Below the pieces are notes generated by a model. It was not told the DNA's origin. It made no database searches and saw only the letters and a program-made list of their open reading frames with translations. Source: Spirosoma terrae (GTDB lineage: Bacteria > Bacteroidota > Bacteroidia > Cytophagales > Spirosomataceae). Taken from it: a stretch of 64,000 bases of DNA. Below are positions 1-8,614 of the stretch, piece by piece; position 1 is the first letter of the stretch; the number at the start of each line of letters is the position of its first letter. The stretch covers positions 124,001-188,000 of the forward strand of contig NZ_JAAFZH010000003.1 in NCBI RefSeq assembly GCF_010435915.1, in the 5' to 3' direction. A program made the translations under genes and the position numbers.

Positions 1-2
1 CA

Positions 3-821
3 ACAACCAGCCCGTCGATTGACATACCGGCGCCAAGCACTCCATCGACCACAAATCGTCCGGCTTCTTCTGAAGGCTCACAACGGGTTGTTATCGTTCG
101 GACGCCCGATGCGTCGGAAGCACCACGTACCGTGCCCGTGGCTACCACTCCCGAACGCTCGTCGGACGTAACGCCAACGAAAGCAGCGAAGCCAGCCGAT
201 ACGTATGCCAGCAGCCGTCCCGTTAAAAAGAGCCCGTCTGTTCAGTCGGACCCTGGTTACGAAGGCCCTCGTGAACAACAAGCTGACGGCTCATTGACGA
301 TTCCATCGACTCCACCAACTACGTCGGCAAAACCGGCGGTGGTGAAAAGTGAAAACCGCCCTGCCGCTACGTCCGAGAAGCCACTGCCTGAGCCGGTTAA
401 ACCGTCGGCAGAAGCTGTGAGCAAAGGTGCCGCTCTGAAAAGTACGTCGGGTTCTTCAGCGAAGAACTCTGGCTCAACGCATACGGTCGAGCCGGGTCAG
501 ACGTATTACAGCATTTCAAAAATGTACGGCTTGTCGGTGGACCAGTTACTGGCATTAAACAACTTGACAACCAGCAACGTATTGGAATCGGGACAGCAAC
601 TGATTGTGAAGCCCGCAACGGGGGCATCTAGTGCGCCGACCCGTACCGGCAGCGCATCAACATCGAATCAGGGTACAGCAACGTATCATACGGTAGCGAA
701 AGGAGAAACCATGTTCCGAATTTCGAAGCAATACGGTGTCACTGTCGAGCAAATTCAGGAGTGGAATAACCTCAGTGATGTGGGGGTTAAAGAAGGTCAG
801 AAGATCAAAATTCTGAAATAA
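3..821 (+). CDS. LysM peptidoglycan-binding protein, 5' end outside window
   Basis: The frame is open from the window edge, so the true start lies upstream; the GTG at 132 is only an internal codon. About 272 residues are visible. The first two thirds are low-complexity, rich in Pro, Ser, Thr and Lys, as in a wall-spanning linker. Two LysM modules follow, at about 480-615 and 680-815, each with the typical pattern HTV..GQT/GET..IS..YG..V..L...NNL. LysM binds N-acetylglucosamine-containing glycans such as peptidoglycan. Any catalytic domain (amidase, glucosaminidase) would be upstream and cannot be judged. A hairpin with a T-run follows the stop. Confidence 0.85.
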   Translation, partial: TTSPSIDIPAPSTPSTTNRPASSEGSQRVVIVRTPDASEAPRTVPVATTPERSSDVTPTKAAKPADTYASSRPVKKSPSVQSDPGYEGPREQQADGSLTIPSTPPTTSAKPAVVKSENRPAATSEKPLPEPVKPSAEAVSKGAALKSTSGSSAKNSGSTHTVEPGQTYYSISKMYGLSVDQLLALNNLTTSNVLESGQQLIVKPATGASSAPTRTGSASTSNQGTATYHTVAKGETMFRISKQYGVTVEQIQEWNNLSDVGVKEGQKIKILK

Positions 822-840
822 ACGCTCTATATTATTTCTA

Positions 841-877
841 AAAAGCCGATCCGCACACGTGGGTCGGCTTTTGCTTT
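841..877 (+). terminator. Rho-independent terminator after the LysM gene
   Basis: Arms 841-852 and 861-872 pair over 12 bp with one G-U wobble around an 8-nt loop and run into TTTTGCTTTT. It sits 20 nt after the stop codon. Confidence 0.75.
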
Positions 878-910
878 TGAAGACGTACGGGTAAAAAATT
901 GGGCAATTAT

Positions 911-1056
911 GTCAAGCTGGAATACGCAGCTAAAACGACAGTCCGTTTGATGACCGATAGAATGGCGAACCTTTGCCGGCAGGCGTGTATCTTTACGTAT
1001 TGAAACTATCGCCTAACGATAAGCCTATGAAGGGACGAGTCGTCATTGCGCGATAG
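911..1056 (+). pseudogene. Remnant of a T9SS C-terminal sorting domain
   Basis: Two adjoining frames read together as a type A sorting tail. From 911 the frame gives VKLEYAAKTTVRLMTDRMAN; about 970 the reading shifts by one frame and continues LPAGVYLYVLKLSPNDKPMK, then GRVVIAR and a stop at 1054-1056. Such tails end type IX secreted proteins of Bacteroidota, where 'LPAGVYxY' followed by a basic end is typical. No cargo domain is left upstream, so this is the eroded 3' end of a lost secreted protein gene. The frame change is visible; the assignment rests on the family pattern. Confidence 0.65.
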
Positions 1057-1104
1057 GTATAGCGTTGATATATGATATAGCGGTACAGAACCGCTTCTAA
1101 AACT

Positions 1105-1671
1105 ATGATATTGATTGACAATACGTGCATCAGCGATGATGTTGCTGAAAAGTTTTTCGTCTGTAATCTGGATAAGTGCAAAGGTGCCTGCTGTGTTGAG
1201 GGCGATATGGGTGCCCCGCTCGAAGGTGATGAACCGGCTATTCTGGATCGGATTTTTGGCGATATCAAACCGTATCTTTCTCCCGAAGGTATTCGGGTTA
1301 TTGAACAAAAAGGTGGTTACGAATCGGATGGCGACGGTGGGTACGTAACCACAACCGTTGGCGGGCGCGAGTGCGTGTATGCTATCTGGGACGATAAAGG
1401 CGTTCTGAAATGCGGTATTGAGGAAGCCTATAACGACGGAAAAGTAGATTGGAAGAAACCAATTTCCTGCCATTTGTATCCGATACGTGTCACGAAATAC
1501 GAATCGTTCCATGCCCTCAACTACGATCGTTGGCCTATTTGCAGTCCGGCCTGCAATTTTGGCGAACAGCTTAATGTACCAATCTATAAGTTTGTTCGGG
1601 AAGCACTAATCCGGGCTTATGGCGAAGAATGGTACGCCAAACTAACCAAAGCCATTGAAGAGAAAGAATAG
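1105..1671 (+). CDS. DUF3109 family cysteine-rich protein
   Basis: A 188-residue soluble protein. Eight-odd cysteines in the family layout are visible: CISDDV, FFVCNLDKCKGACC near residue 25, ECVYAIW, LKCGI, SCHLYPIRV and CSPACNFG. The pattern resembles YkgJ-like metal or iron-sulfur cluster proteins, so a bound metal is plausible, but no reaction is known for DUF3109. It is the first gene of a probable pair with the alkyltransferase-like gene 41 nt downstream. No signal peptide. Confidence 0.85.
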   Translation: MILIDNTCISDDVAEKFFVCNLDKCKGACCVEGDMGAPLEGDEPAILDRIFGDIKPYLSPEGIRVIEQKGGYESDGDGGYVTTTVGGRECVYAIWDDKGVLKCGIEEAYNDGKVDWKKPISCHLYPIRVTKYESFHALNYDRWPICSPACNFGEQLNVPIYKFVREALIRAYGEEWYAKLTKAIEEKE

Positions 1672-1712
1672 TAAGTTCTCTGAACCTAACGCTACGTTCG
1701 GCTGGCGTCTGT

Positions 1713-2045
1713 ATGGAACAACGTAACTATTTTGAGGAAGTATACGAAGTTGTCCGCCTGATTCCGCCGGGACGCGTCACTACGTATGGTTCTATTGCCC
1801 GTTATTTGAGCCTTCGAGCGGGCGCTCGGATGGTTGGCTGGGCCATGAACGGTTGTCATAATCGCCCCGATGTACCGGCGCATCGGGTTGTGAACAGCAT
1901 TGGTGTTCTGACAGGAAAGCATTTTTTCGGTGAGCCTGATGTAATGCAGCGGCTCCTGGAAAATGAAGGGGTTGCCGTCAAAAACGACAAAGTTGTTGAT
2001 TTTAAAACACGTTACTGGGACCCTTCTGTAGAGTTAGCCGTGTAG
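1713..2045 (+). CDS. Alkyltransferase-like (ATL) protein of the MGMT family
   Basis: A 110-residue protein covering only the DNA-binding domain of O6-alkylguanine-DNA alkyltransferase: RLIPPGRVTTYG at the start, the helix-turn-helix with ARMVGWAMN, then VPAHRVVNSIGVLTG. In active alkyltransferases the site is PCHR; here it reads PAHR, so the alkyl-accepting cysteine is absent. Proteins of this kind (ATL) bind and flip O6-alkylguanine and hand the lesion to nucleotide excision repair. That role is known from the family and is inferred here. Probably co-transcribed with the DUF3109 gene; a perfect 34-bp hairpin follows. Confidence 0.9.
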   Translation: MEQRNYFEEVYEVVRLIPPGRVTTYGSIARYLSLRAGARMVGWAMNGCHNRPDVPAHRVVNSIGVLTGKHFFGEPDVMQRLLENEGVAVKNDKVVDFKTRYWDPSVELAV

Positions 2046-2051
2046 CAATCT

Positions 2052-2122
2052 ATATGCGGTGATACGTAATACGGATGCCATATCTTGGAGATATGGCATC
2101 CGTATTACGTATCACCGCATAT
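2052..2122. terminator. Perfect 34-bp hairpin between convergent genes
   Basis: Arms 2052-2085 and 2089-2122 are exact reverse complements with a 3-nt loop (TGG). It separates the ATL gene (+) from a lipoprotein gene (-), so it can end transcription from both sides. The arms contain TACGTA. No long T-run is present, and the stem is far longer than an ordinary intrinsic terminator. Confidence 0.7.
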
Positions 2123-2148
2123 TTCTGAACGAACGGAGAAATAAGCGA

Positions 2149-2769
2149 TCACTTCAAACCGGCCAGTTTCGGTAAATCGACATCTTCGACCGTCGCTTTC
2201 AATTTGTCCATGCTCACTCCTCGTCCTTTGGCCGTAACAATGAAGCGCTTGTTGACAAGGAGTGCCAGTTCCCCATCTTTACTGGTGTTGTCGTACTTTT
2301 CGAAGGATTTATAGTCGCCCATTTTCCCGGTTTTCTCATAGCCGTTTTCCGTCTCCTTGTCTACCTCAACCACCGACCAGGCTGCCAGACCCATCAGCAT
2401 AGTAGTGCCGCCCGCATCAACAATGGTTAAGTCAATGGTTTCGCTGTTGTCGGTATTGGCATAGTTGCCTGTGGCTGTAGAAATGACCAGGCCCGCTGTG
2501 CCGTTTTTCTCACCCGATGCCTCTTTACGGGGAAGTCCACCGGCATCGGCGGGTAGCATGTCTTTCAGTGTTCGGAAATCAACGGCTTCAACAGGACCAT
2601 TTTTCTCCAGCTCTTCGGCCTGGTCTGCCATTTCTTTCATTGCCTTCATGGCGCCAAGGGCGGAAACGGAAGATTCATCTTTTTGCTCTTCCTCTTCTTT
2701 ACTGCCGCAGCTACTGAACAGTAGGGCGCAGATCAGGCCAGTGCAGAGTAGGTATTTTTTTGCTAACAT
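2149..2769 (-). CDS. Hypothetical lipoprotein
   Basis: A 206-residue protein with a lipoprotein signal peptide: MLAKKYLLCTGLICALLFSSC, with the lipobox cysteine at about 21, followed by an acidic stretch KEEEEQKDESS. The acidic residues after the cysteine fit the lipoprotein export signal of Bacteroidota, so surface display is possible. The rest is soluble, with no recognised domain. The next gene on the same strand upstream is lgt, which installs the diacylglyceryl group on lipoproteins, but the 243-nt gap with a terminator argues against one operon. Confidence 0.75.
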   Translation of the reverse strand: MLAKKYLLCTGLICALLFSSCGSKEEEEQKDESSVSALGAMKAMKEMADQAEELEKNGPVEAVDFRTLKDMLPADAGGLPRKEASGEKNGTAGLVISTATGNYANTDNSETIDLTIVDAGGTTMLMGLAAWSVVEVDKETENGYEKTGKMGDYKSFEKYDNTSKDGELALLVNKRFIVTAKGRGVSMDKLKATVEDVDLPKLAGLK

Positions 2770-2955
2770 TCTTGGTGAGAGTTTGGTGATAAGGATACCA
2801 GAACGGTCGCCATTCGGCCGACCTTACCACATTTACCACATGAACTGAAATCTGGCATGGACAACTGAACGCTTAGGTTCTGGTATCAGCTATCAAATAA
2901 CGGTGTTCTCGAAAACCAAGCGTCAATCTTTTGAGTAAACGTAATTGAAATAGGT

Positions 2956-2989
2956 AAAAAAACGGAGAAGGGGCCGTTGAGCCCCTTCT
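2956..2989 (-). terminator. Terminator of lgt
   Basis: Arms 2966-2974 and 2981-2989 pair over 9 G-C-rich bp; on the minus strand the stem is followed by a U-run (the A-run at 2956-2962). It lies just after the lgt stop. Confidence 0.75.
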
Positions 2990-3012
2990 GACGTGTATAA
3001 AACAATGCTACG

Positions 3013-3861
3013 TTACGACTTTAGTTCTTTCGGGTTATCCTCAAAATCGGCTTGTGGAATGGGTATACGATAGCTGCGAACGAGGAAATAAATACCGAGC
3101 AAAACAGCGGGAATACTCAGAAGCTGGCCAACATTTAGGGGGAGGCTGTCCTCAAAAGCCACCTGATTTTCTTTCAGGTATTCGTAAAAGAAACGTAGTG
3201 TAAATACCCAGATCAGGAAAATGCCCAGCATACTGCCTCGTGGGGTACGCTCTTTGTGCCGATTCCAGAACCAGAGTAGGAAAAAGAACAGAACCAGACA
3301 GGAAAGGGATTCATACAACTGAGCAGGATGACGGGGAATTTTGGCGTATTCGGTATTATTCATGAAAATGAAAGCCCAGGGTACATCGGAGGGCCGTCCC
3401 ACAATTTCGGAGTTCATCAGATTGCCGAGTCGGATACTGGCACCGCCGAGCGCCACCGCAATAACAATCCGGTCGGTGACCCAAAGAAAGGTTTGATTTG
3501 TTAATTGACTGCCTTTCCGGCGGGAATACAGCCAGAGTGCAGTCAGAATACCGATCGTGGCACCGTGACTGGCTAATCCACTATAGGGCGGAATAATAAC
3601 GTCCAGTGGCCGATGGAGCAGTACTTCGGGTTCATAGAAAAGGAAATGCCCGATTCTAGCCCCCAGAATGGTAGCCACAACCATGTAAATCAGCAGGGTG
3701 TCCGTATCGGCAACAGGTTTGTTTTCTTTCTTGAAAATGTAGGTCATGATCTGCATACCGATCAAAAAACCCATCGCGAAGAGCAGTCCGTACCAACGTA
3801 CTGAGAACGAACCGATGTGAAAAATTTCGGGATTGATATCCCAAATCACGTATTGCAGCAT
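3013..3861 (-). CDS. lgt: Prolipoprotein diacylglyceryl transferase
   Basis: Lgt moves the diacylglyceryl group of phosphatidylglycerol to the lipobox cysteine of prolipoproteins in the inner membrane. The 282-residue protein has the usual size and about seven membrane helices. Visible family motifs are IRWYG-like SVRWYGLLFAMGF at residues 20-32, SGLASHGA near 98, the Lgt signature IRLGNLMNSEIVGRPSD near 143-159, and HPAQLYES near 178. The C-terminal tail is charged. The many lipoproteins in this window are its likely substrates. A TATCTTTG promoter box lies upstream. Confidence 0.96.
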   Translation of the reverse strand: MLQYVIWDINPEIFHIGSFSVRWYGLLFAMGFLIGMQIMTYIFKKENKPVADTDTLLIYMVVATILGARIGHFLFYEPEVLLHRPLDVIIPPYSGLASHGATIGILTALWLYSRRKGSQLTNQTFLWVTDRIVIAVALGGASIRLGNLMNSEIVGRPSDVPWAFIFMNNTEYAKIPRHPAQLYESLSCLVLFFFLLWFWNRHKERTPRGSMLGIFLIWVFTLRFFYEYLKENQVAFEDSLPLNVGQLLSIPAVLLGIYFLVRSYRIPIPQADFEDNPKELKS

Positions 3862-3904
3862 AACGAATTAGTATCAACGTCGATGAATAACGAGCGACGG
3901 CTGG

Positions 3905-3912
3905 CAAAGATA
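3905..3912 (-). promoter_or_regulatory. Probable -7 box of lgt
   Basis: On the minus strand the site reads TATCTTTG, a match to the Bacteroidota -7 consensus TAnnTTTG, about 44 nt before the lgt start. A clear -33 TTTG was not found. Confidence 0.4.
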
Positions 3913-3955
3913 CAGATTGCGGGAAAGTTTTTAACCCTTTTCGTGTTATAGGCGC

Positions 3956-4168
3956 ATGATGAAATCATTTCTGATTGGATTGGTCAAGGTTTATCAGGGC
4001 GCTATATCGCCTTATTTCCCGAATGCGTGCCGTTATACGCCAACTTGTTCGCAATACGCTATCGAAGCCATTCAGAAACACGGGCCTATTCGGGGCGGTT
4101 GGCTCGGTATCAAACGAATAAGCCGCTGCCATCCGTGGGGCGGACACGGCTACGACCCGGTGCCTTAG
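3956..4168 (+). CDS. yidD: Membrane protein insertion efficiency factor YidD
   Basis: A 70-residue protein with the whole YidD pattern: [52 protein letters not shown] and DPVP at the end. Three conserved cysteines are present. YidD aids YidC-dependent insertion of inner-membrane proteins. It is usually next to rnpA, rpmH or yidC; here it stands alone, divergent from lgt and convergent with a peptidase gene, as is common in Bacteroidota. Confidence 0.95.
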   Translation: MMKSFLIGLVKVYQGAISPYFPNACRYTPTCSQYAIEAIQKHGPIRGGWLGIKRISRCHPWGGHGYDPVP

Positions 4169-4193
4169 ATGGTGGGTTGGTAGTTTTTCATGA

Positions 4194-4224
4194 AAAAGGT
4201 CTTCCCTGTTAGAGAAAGACCTTT
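4194..4224. terminator. Two-way terminator between yidD and the M4 peptidase
   Basis: Arms 4195-4203 and 4216-4224 pair over 9 bp, with A-run before and T-rich sequence after, between the stops of two convergent genes. Confidence 0.6.
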
Positions 4225-4244
4225 CGAACGTAACGTATCTACGT

Positions 4245-6440
4245 TTACTGTTTCAGAACTTTATGTACGATACGTTGCTGCTCCAGCAGCACGTCGAGCA
4301 CATACGTACCCGTAGGCAGAGACGCTACGTTGAGCACGCGCTCATTCTGGCCCGCATTTCCTTGGTAGGTGTGATTCTGCTGGATGCGCCCTTGTAAATC
4401 CAGTAATCGAATCTGAACGTCACCGGCTTCTTTAAGTAAAAACGTCACCGTTAGCTCATGCTGCACTGGGTTGGGGCGTATTTTTACCAACGAAACGTCT
4501 TCGAGGGTTGGCTCTGCAACGCCGACTCTCAATCCGTTGGTTGAGAAGAATACGGCCCCATCGGGTTCGGTTCCCTGTTGATAACCAGATGAAGGGGTTA
4601 TACCACTCGGGAACGATAAGCCCCACCAGCCCGTATCGCCAGCGTTTAGACAGGGGCGGTATTGGTCGGCACCAGCAACTTTGGTGAAATTATCCCAGAA
4701 ATTATCGCCCCGTGGATAAAACTTGTCGTTTGACGCGCCAGGAATAGCCGTTACCAGGCCTCGCTTATTGTTGGGGAATTGACGAATCTGAACATTCAGG
4801 CCGTTCCAGGTACCTACATGACGAGGGGTGCTCATATCGCAGGGATTAGGCGGATTGGAGCCATTCTGGGCGTAGAAAACAGCGCCATCGGGCTCAGTGC
4901 CCTGATAATAGCCAGCCGGTGGAGCAATCGTACCCGGAGCGCTCAGTCCACCCCAACCGGTGCTTCCCGCATTGAGGCAGCTTTGCAAGCCAGCCGCACC
5001 CGGATCAAGGTTGAAGCTACCCCAGAAGTTATCGCCCCGTGGATAGTATTTATCGTTCGATGCACCAATAATGGCCGTCACCAATACATTTTTGCCCGAA
5101 ATCTGACGGATTTGTACGTTTAACCCATTCCAGGTACCAACGTAGCGTGGACCGCTGCTGAAATTGCAATTGGCTGTAGAGCCACAGTTTACGTTTACGT
5201 TGAATGTATACGTTGGGGTATAACAGCCTGAACTGGGTTTCGACATTGCCAGCGAATACTGATAATTTCCTGAGGTAGAAGGAGCCGTTACGTTCAAACT
5301 CGTGCTATAGCTCGAATTATAGGGAACATTAGGACCACTATAGGAATACGTGACACCCTGACAGGTCCAGCCGTTTGAATAACCTGAGCTTCCGACTGTA
5401 CAGCCTGTATTGAGTGTGATGGCCTGATTGCAGGCTACGCTAGTGGGCGTGAACGACGTAGCGGCAAAGTTGCAGTCAGGGCTACATACATAGGTTGTTG
5501 GTAGGCCCACGGCACCCCAGGCTGCAGCAACGGCCCGTTGTTGCGGGGAGCACTCGCCGAACAAGGCTCCCGCTGCCATACGAAGGGCGTTGGCAGCATT
5601 AGGATAATTGTAATCACCGTAGATATAGTTTTCAAGCCCCCAATACACCACGCTCATCGCATCCTCAAAGCTTATGGGTGTGATATTGCCATTGGGACCG
5701 TTGCCTGTTGTAAGGGTATGAAACCATTTCGAAAGAACAGTGCTATTGTGATGTTGCTGATTATTAAAATCCCAAAAGCTTGGCTCTTGATAAATTTGTG
5801 GATAGGGGCGATTGGGAAATATACCAAAATTTGTAATACTGTGCGGATTTGCCATATCTCTCAGCAGCATGACATCTTCACCAATACGATAATTCCAGAT
5901 ATCATTGGGGCCTCCAGTTGGATACAGTTCTCGCTCGATGGTTGTACCGATTATATCCGAAAAGCCTTCGTTTAGCGCTCTCGGTTCAGGATTTGTAGCT
6001 GAAGGTGTCCAGCCCGCTATTAAATAGTTGGAAACTCCATGCCCGTATTCGTGCGCAACAATGTCGACAGACGAGAGAAAGTTGCCGTTATTTTGGCCAA
6101 TTACCATAATGTTGTTATTGGCAGCGGAGGAATTGTAAGCCCATACAGCATTTCGTTCTATTGAGTTACTTATTAAAACGCGCGCTACGGTGCCTGCTCC
6201 GTTAACGCCATTCATGTTAAACCGATTCTTGAAGTATAGATAGGCTCGCCAGGTGGCCCAATGAGCAGTAGTAGCCGCCTGTGCGGTGTTTCCCCAATTA
6301 AGTGTAGGGTTAGTTATTTCCGGATCATCCCAGGCCGGATTCACATTTGGATTATTGGGGTCTGTGTTTGCTAATACGAAAGCAGCATTATTGTTTTGAT
6401 CAAAACGGGTTTCTAATCCCTGCGGAATGTTTGTACTCAT
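4245..6440 (-). pseudogene. M4 (thermolysin-like) peptidase, catalytic part and T9SS tail; 3' half of a split gene
   Basis: 731 residues from the first ATG; the frame is open a little further, to a stop at 6495-6497. Zinc site HEYGH at residues 130-134, third ligand in ALNEGFSD at 155-162, and the active-site histidine region QQHHNSTVLSKWF near 228-240 identify the M4 family. A Cys-rich Ig-like stretch (320-425) follows, then two copies of a roughly 98-residue module (431-527 and 539-636; each with VGTWNGLNVQIRQ, SNDK.YPRGDNFW and YQGTEPDGAVF), then a type A T9SS sorting tail ending in VHKVLKQ. Signal peptide and propeptide lie in another frame upstream, so without a frameshift correction this half cannot be exported. 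Confidence 0.8.
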
Positions 6441-6472
6441 GGTTAATCGGAAGCCACCAGTAGGCGCTGGTT

Positions 6473-7297
6473 CTACTTCGAATGTAGGTACAGGTTACTG
6501 CGTGGATATAACAAATTGAAGGTAGCGGGCTGGAACCAATTGGGCTGCGTCCTTGTAGAAGACATTTTTGTGTTAGTTTCAGTGCTTTCATGGTGGTGAG
6601 CAGGGTTAAAGCACTTTTGTAACAATGGAACTTTTGCCAGCAGTTGCCCCGTGGTTGCATCGACATAAACACGACTTGGCTCCTGAATTTGTTTAAGATC
6701 AACGTCTTTCCCGTTCGCGTAAATATCGAAATAGTAGGTTAGACGATAATTTTCTTTGGCATAGTCGCCAGCAACATTGGCCAATACCAGTACACCTTTA
6801 GGCAGGTGCTCTCGTACATCAGAAAGCGTTAATTTTCTATCAGTCAAAGCTATTTCCAAAGCTTTCTGCTCGGGTATGGCTTTGTCGACGGCTAAATCTA
6901 AACCGTCGATAATACGACTATGTGCCGCTCTAAGTCGTCCGTTACATGAGTGGAGCGTAAGGTGACCTCCCTCAACCAGCAGGCTTTTGTAGTAAAGCTG
7001 GTAATGTTGGTGACGGGTCTCTTTGACATCGGTTCGGTCCCGCACTAATTGAAGCGAGTAGCCTTCGCCCATGCCGATGGCCTTGGCAAAGCGAGTGGCG
7101 AAAGAGGCCGCATCGATGACCTCACCGTCGGGCCTGAAATCGAGCCAGCCGTCTGACGTAGCGTTGGTGGTGAGGGCTAAGAATGTTTTGTTCTGCTCGC
7201 GAAGGTATTTAGGTTGATAGGGCTGAGCAACTAAATTAGTTACCCCCCCCCCCAATATAAAGTAATAAACTAGTAGGTGAACTAACGATGGTTTCAT
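6473..7297 (-). pseudogene. M4 peptidase, signal peptide and propeptide (5' half of the split gene)
   Basis: 274 residues: a signal peptide (MKPSLVHLLVYYFILGGGVT, then NLVAQ), a fungalysin/thermolysin propeptide (FTP-like) and a PepSY-like segment with VYVDATTGQLLAKVPLL near 208-224. The frame stops at 6473 just where the catalytic domain should begin; that domain continues in a different frame (open from 6494). The residues before the stop do not resemble any M4 protein, so the shift lies a little upstream, between about 6500 and 6600. The codons for GGG in the signal peptide form an 11-G run (7243-7253). Either the gene is broken, or the sequence has an error, or the frame is variable. Confidence 0.75.
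7243..7253 (-). repeat. 11-nt poly-G tract inside a signal peptide
   Basis: Eleven consecutive C on the plus strand (G in the coding strand) within codons of the M4 peptidase signal peptide. Such tracts slip during replication and can switch frame. Confidence 0.9.
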
Positions 7298-7322
7298 GGT
7301 GCAAATGGTGTTTTTTGTGTAC

Positions 7323-7775
7323 TTAGTTTACTTTTTGGGCTCTATCCAGTCGAAATGTATAAATAGGACCGGGAGCGAGTTTATCCACATTTACCATTTC
7401 ATAAATCGTCCCCCAAACCCGGTACGAATACATATTGGTCGAGTCCGCTAAACGGGATTTTGCACCGTCTATAACATAGATCAAATTGGGTTTATAGTTG
7501 CTGCTTATTTCACTAGCCTGAACAGGGCACATCATGGCTGCCCTGAAAGGCCCCCACCCTGGAGGTTCATCACTTATAATTTCCTTAAACAGAAAGCCAT
7601 CCCCACTTATACCAGCGAGCCCCCCCTCGACTCGTTTGACAAATTCAAAGTCCAGCCCTGGCCAACAGCAGTTTCCATCAGGGCAGGCATAGGGCTCGTC
7701 TCTTTTACAACTGACGCCCACGGCTAGCCAAAGCACGCTCACGGCGAGCAGTTTTTTTGCTTGTCTTAAGTACAT
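7323..7775 (-). CDS. Hypothetical lipoprotein
   Basis: Start placed at the ATG at 7775 (an upstream ATG at 7832 would add 19 residues before the signal peptide). MYLRQAKKLLAVSVLWLAVG, then VSCKRDEP, gives a lipobox cysteine near residue 23. The mature part of about 127 residues is Cys- and Trp-containing (CPDGNCCWPG) with no recognised domain. It is 25 nt upstream of the M4 peptidase signal peptide gene on the same strand, so the two may be co-transcribed. A 7-C run lies near 7620. Confidence 0.65.
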   Translation of the reverse strand: MYLRQAKKLLAVSVLWLAVGVSCKRDEPYACPDGNCCWPGLDFEFVKRVEGGLAGISGDGFLFKEIISDEPPGWGPFRAAMMCPVQASEISSNYKPNLIYVIDGAKSRLADSTNMYSYRVWGTIYEMVNVDKLAPGPIYTFRLDRAQKVN

Positions 7776-7832
7776 ACAATGAAAGGTTTGGTGAATTAGG
7801 CGAAAGTAAAAAACAGGAAATGAATTTGTCAA

Positions 7833-8143
7833 TATATAACTAAAAATATTTTTTATTGGATTATATGTAAATAATTATTCATATTTATTAGTGGAGTATA
7901 TTAATTCTATAAATGATAGTAATTATTGGTCTAATACGTCAATCTGGTATTAACTGGCGAGTGTTATCGTAAAGCTGATAGTTTATCGATGGCTGATGAA
8001 TGTTAATTTTGTTCTGTATATCTTTCCATGAGATGGCTCGTTTGGCATACGTAGTCATTCTGTCATTTTGACGTGCTTTGTCGTTCCTGCCCGATTTTTG
8101 CCAATACGTTCTTATGAGTAAAGATTCTTGACTACGAACTGAT
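7833..8143. other. AT-rich divergent intergenic region
   Basis: About 310 bp between the lipoprotein gene (-) and the GroES-like gene (+). Bases 7835-7930 are very AT-rich (long runs of A/T with few G or C). No gene or repeat was seen; both promoters must lie here. Confidence 0.5.
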
Positions 8144-8521
8144 ATGGTTAATATTACCGCCGATAACAAACTGACACGCCTGATCGTCGTGGGCGATCGC
8201 GTACTGATTAAGCCGAAAGATCCTACCGACCGTACGGTTAGCGGGTTATATCTGCCGCCTACTGTGCAGGAAAAAGAACAGGTTCAATCGGGCTACGTCA
8301 TAAAAGTGGGGCCGGGTTATCCAATTCCGTCGCCGATGGATGATGAACCTTGGAAGGAAACGGAAGAAAAAGTGAAATACATGCCGCTGCAGGCGCAGGA
8401 GGGCGACGTAGCGTTGTACTTACAACGTAACGCCATCGAGCTGCAATACGAAGGTGAGCAGTACGTCATTGTACCACAGGCATCGATTCTCATGCTGGAA
8501 CGGTCAGAGGATTTGTTGTAG
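8144..8521 (+). CDS. GroES-family co-chaperone-like protein
   Basis: 125 residues with the GroES beta-barrel pattern: LIVVGDRVLIKPKDPTDRTV near 13-32, then SGLYLPPTV, SGYVIKVGPGYPIP and YVIVPQASILMLE at the end. It is longer than the usual 95-100 residue GroES because of an insert of about 25 residues (SPMDDEPWKETEEKVKYMPL) between the mobile-loop half and the end. No groEL is adjacent, so this is probably a second, stand-alone paralogue rather than the main groES. Its partner is unknown. Confidence 0.85.
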   Translation: MVNITADNKLTRLIVVGDRVLIKPKDPTDRTVSGLYLPPTVQEKEQVQSGYVIKVGPGYPIPSPMDDEPWKETEEKVKYMPLQAQEGDVALYLQRNAIELQYEGEQYVIVPQASILMLERSEDLL

Positions 8522-8614
8522 GTCAAGTAGAGGTTTGCTATCTATCCTCTAAACACTCTAGGTTGCCATTAGTTGATACTTCGAATTGTTTTATAATTTG
8601 GAATCACCCGTTTT

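Noticed and set aside
7939..8169. A 76-residue minus-strand frame upstream of the GroES-like gene
   Set aside because: It overlaps the GroES start, has no domain and a biased composition; no independent support.
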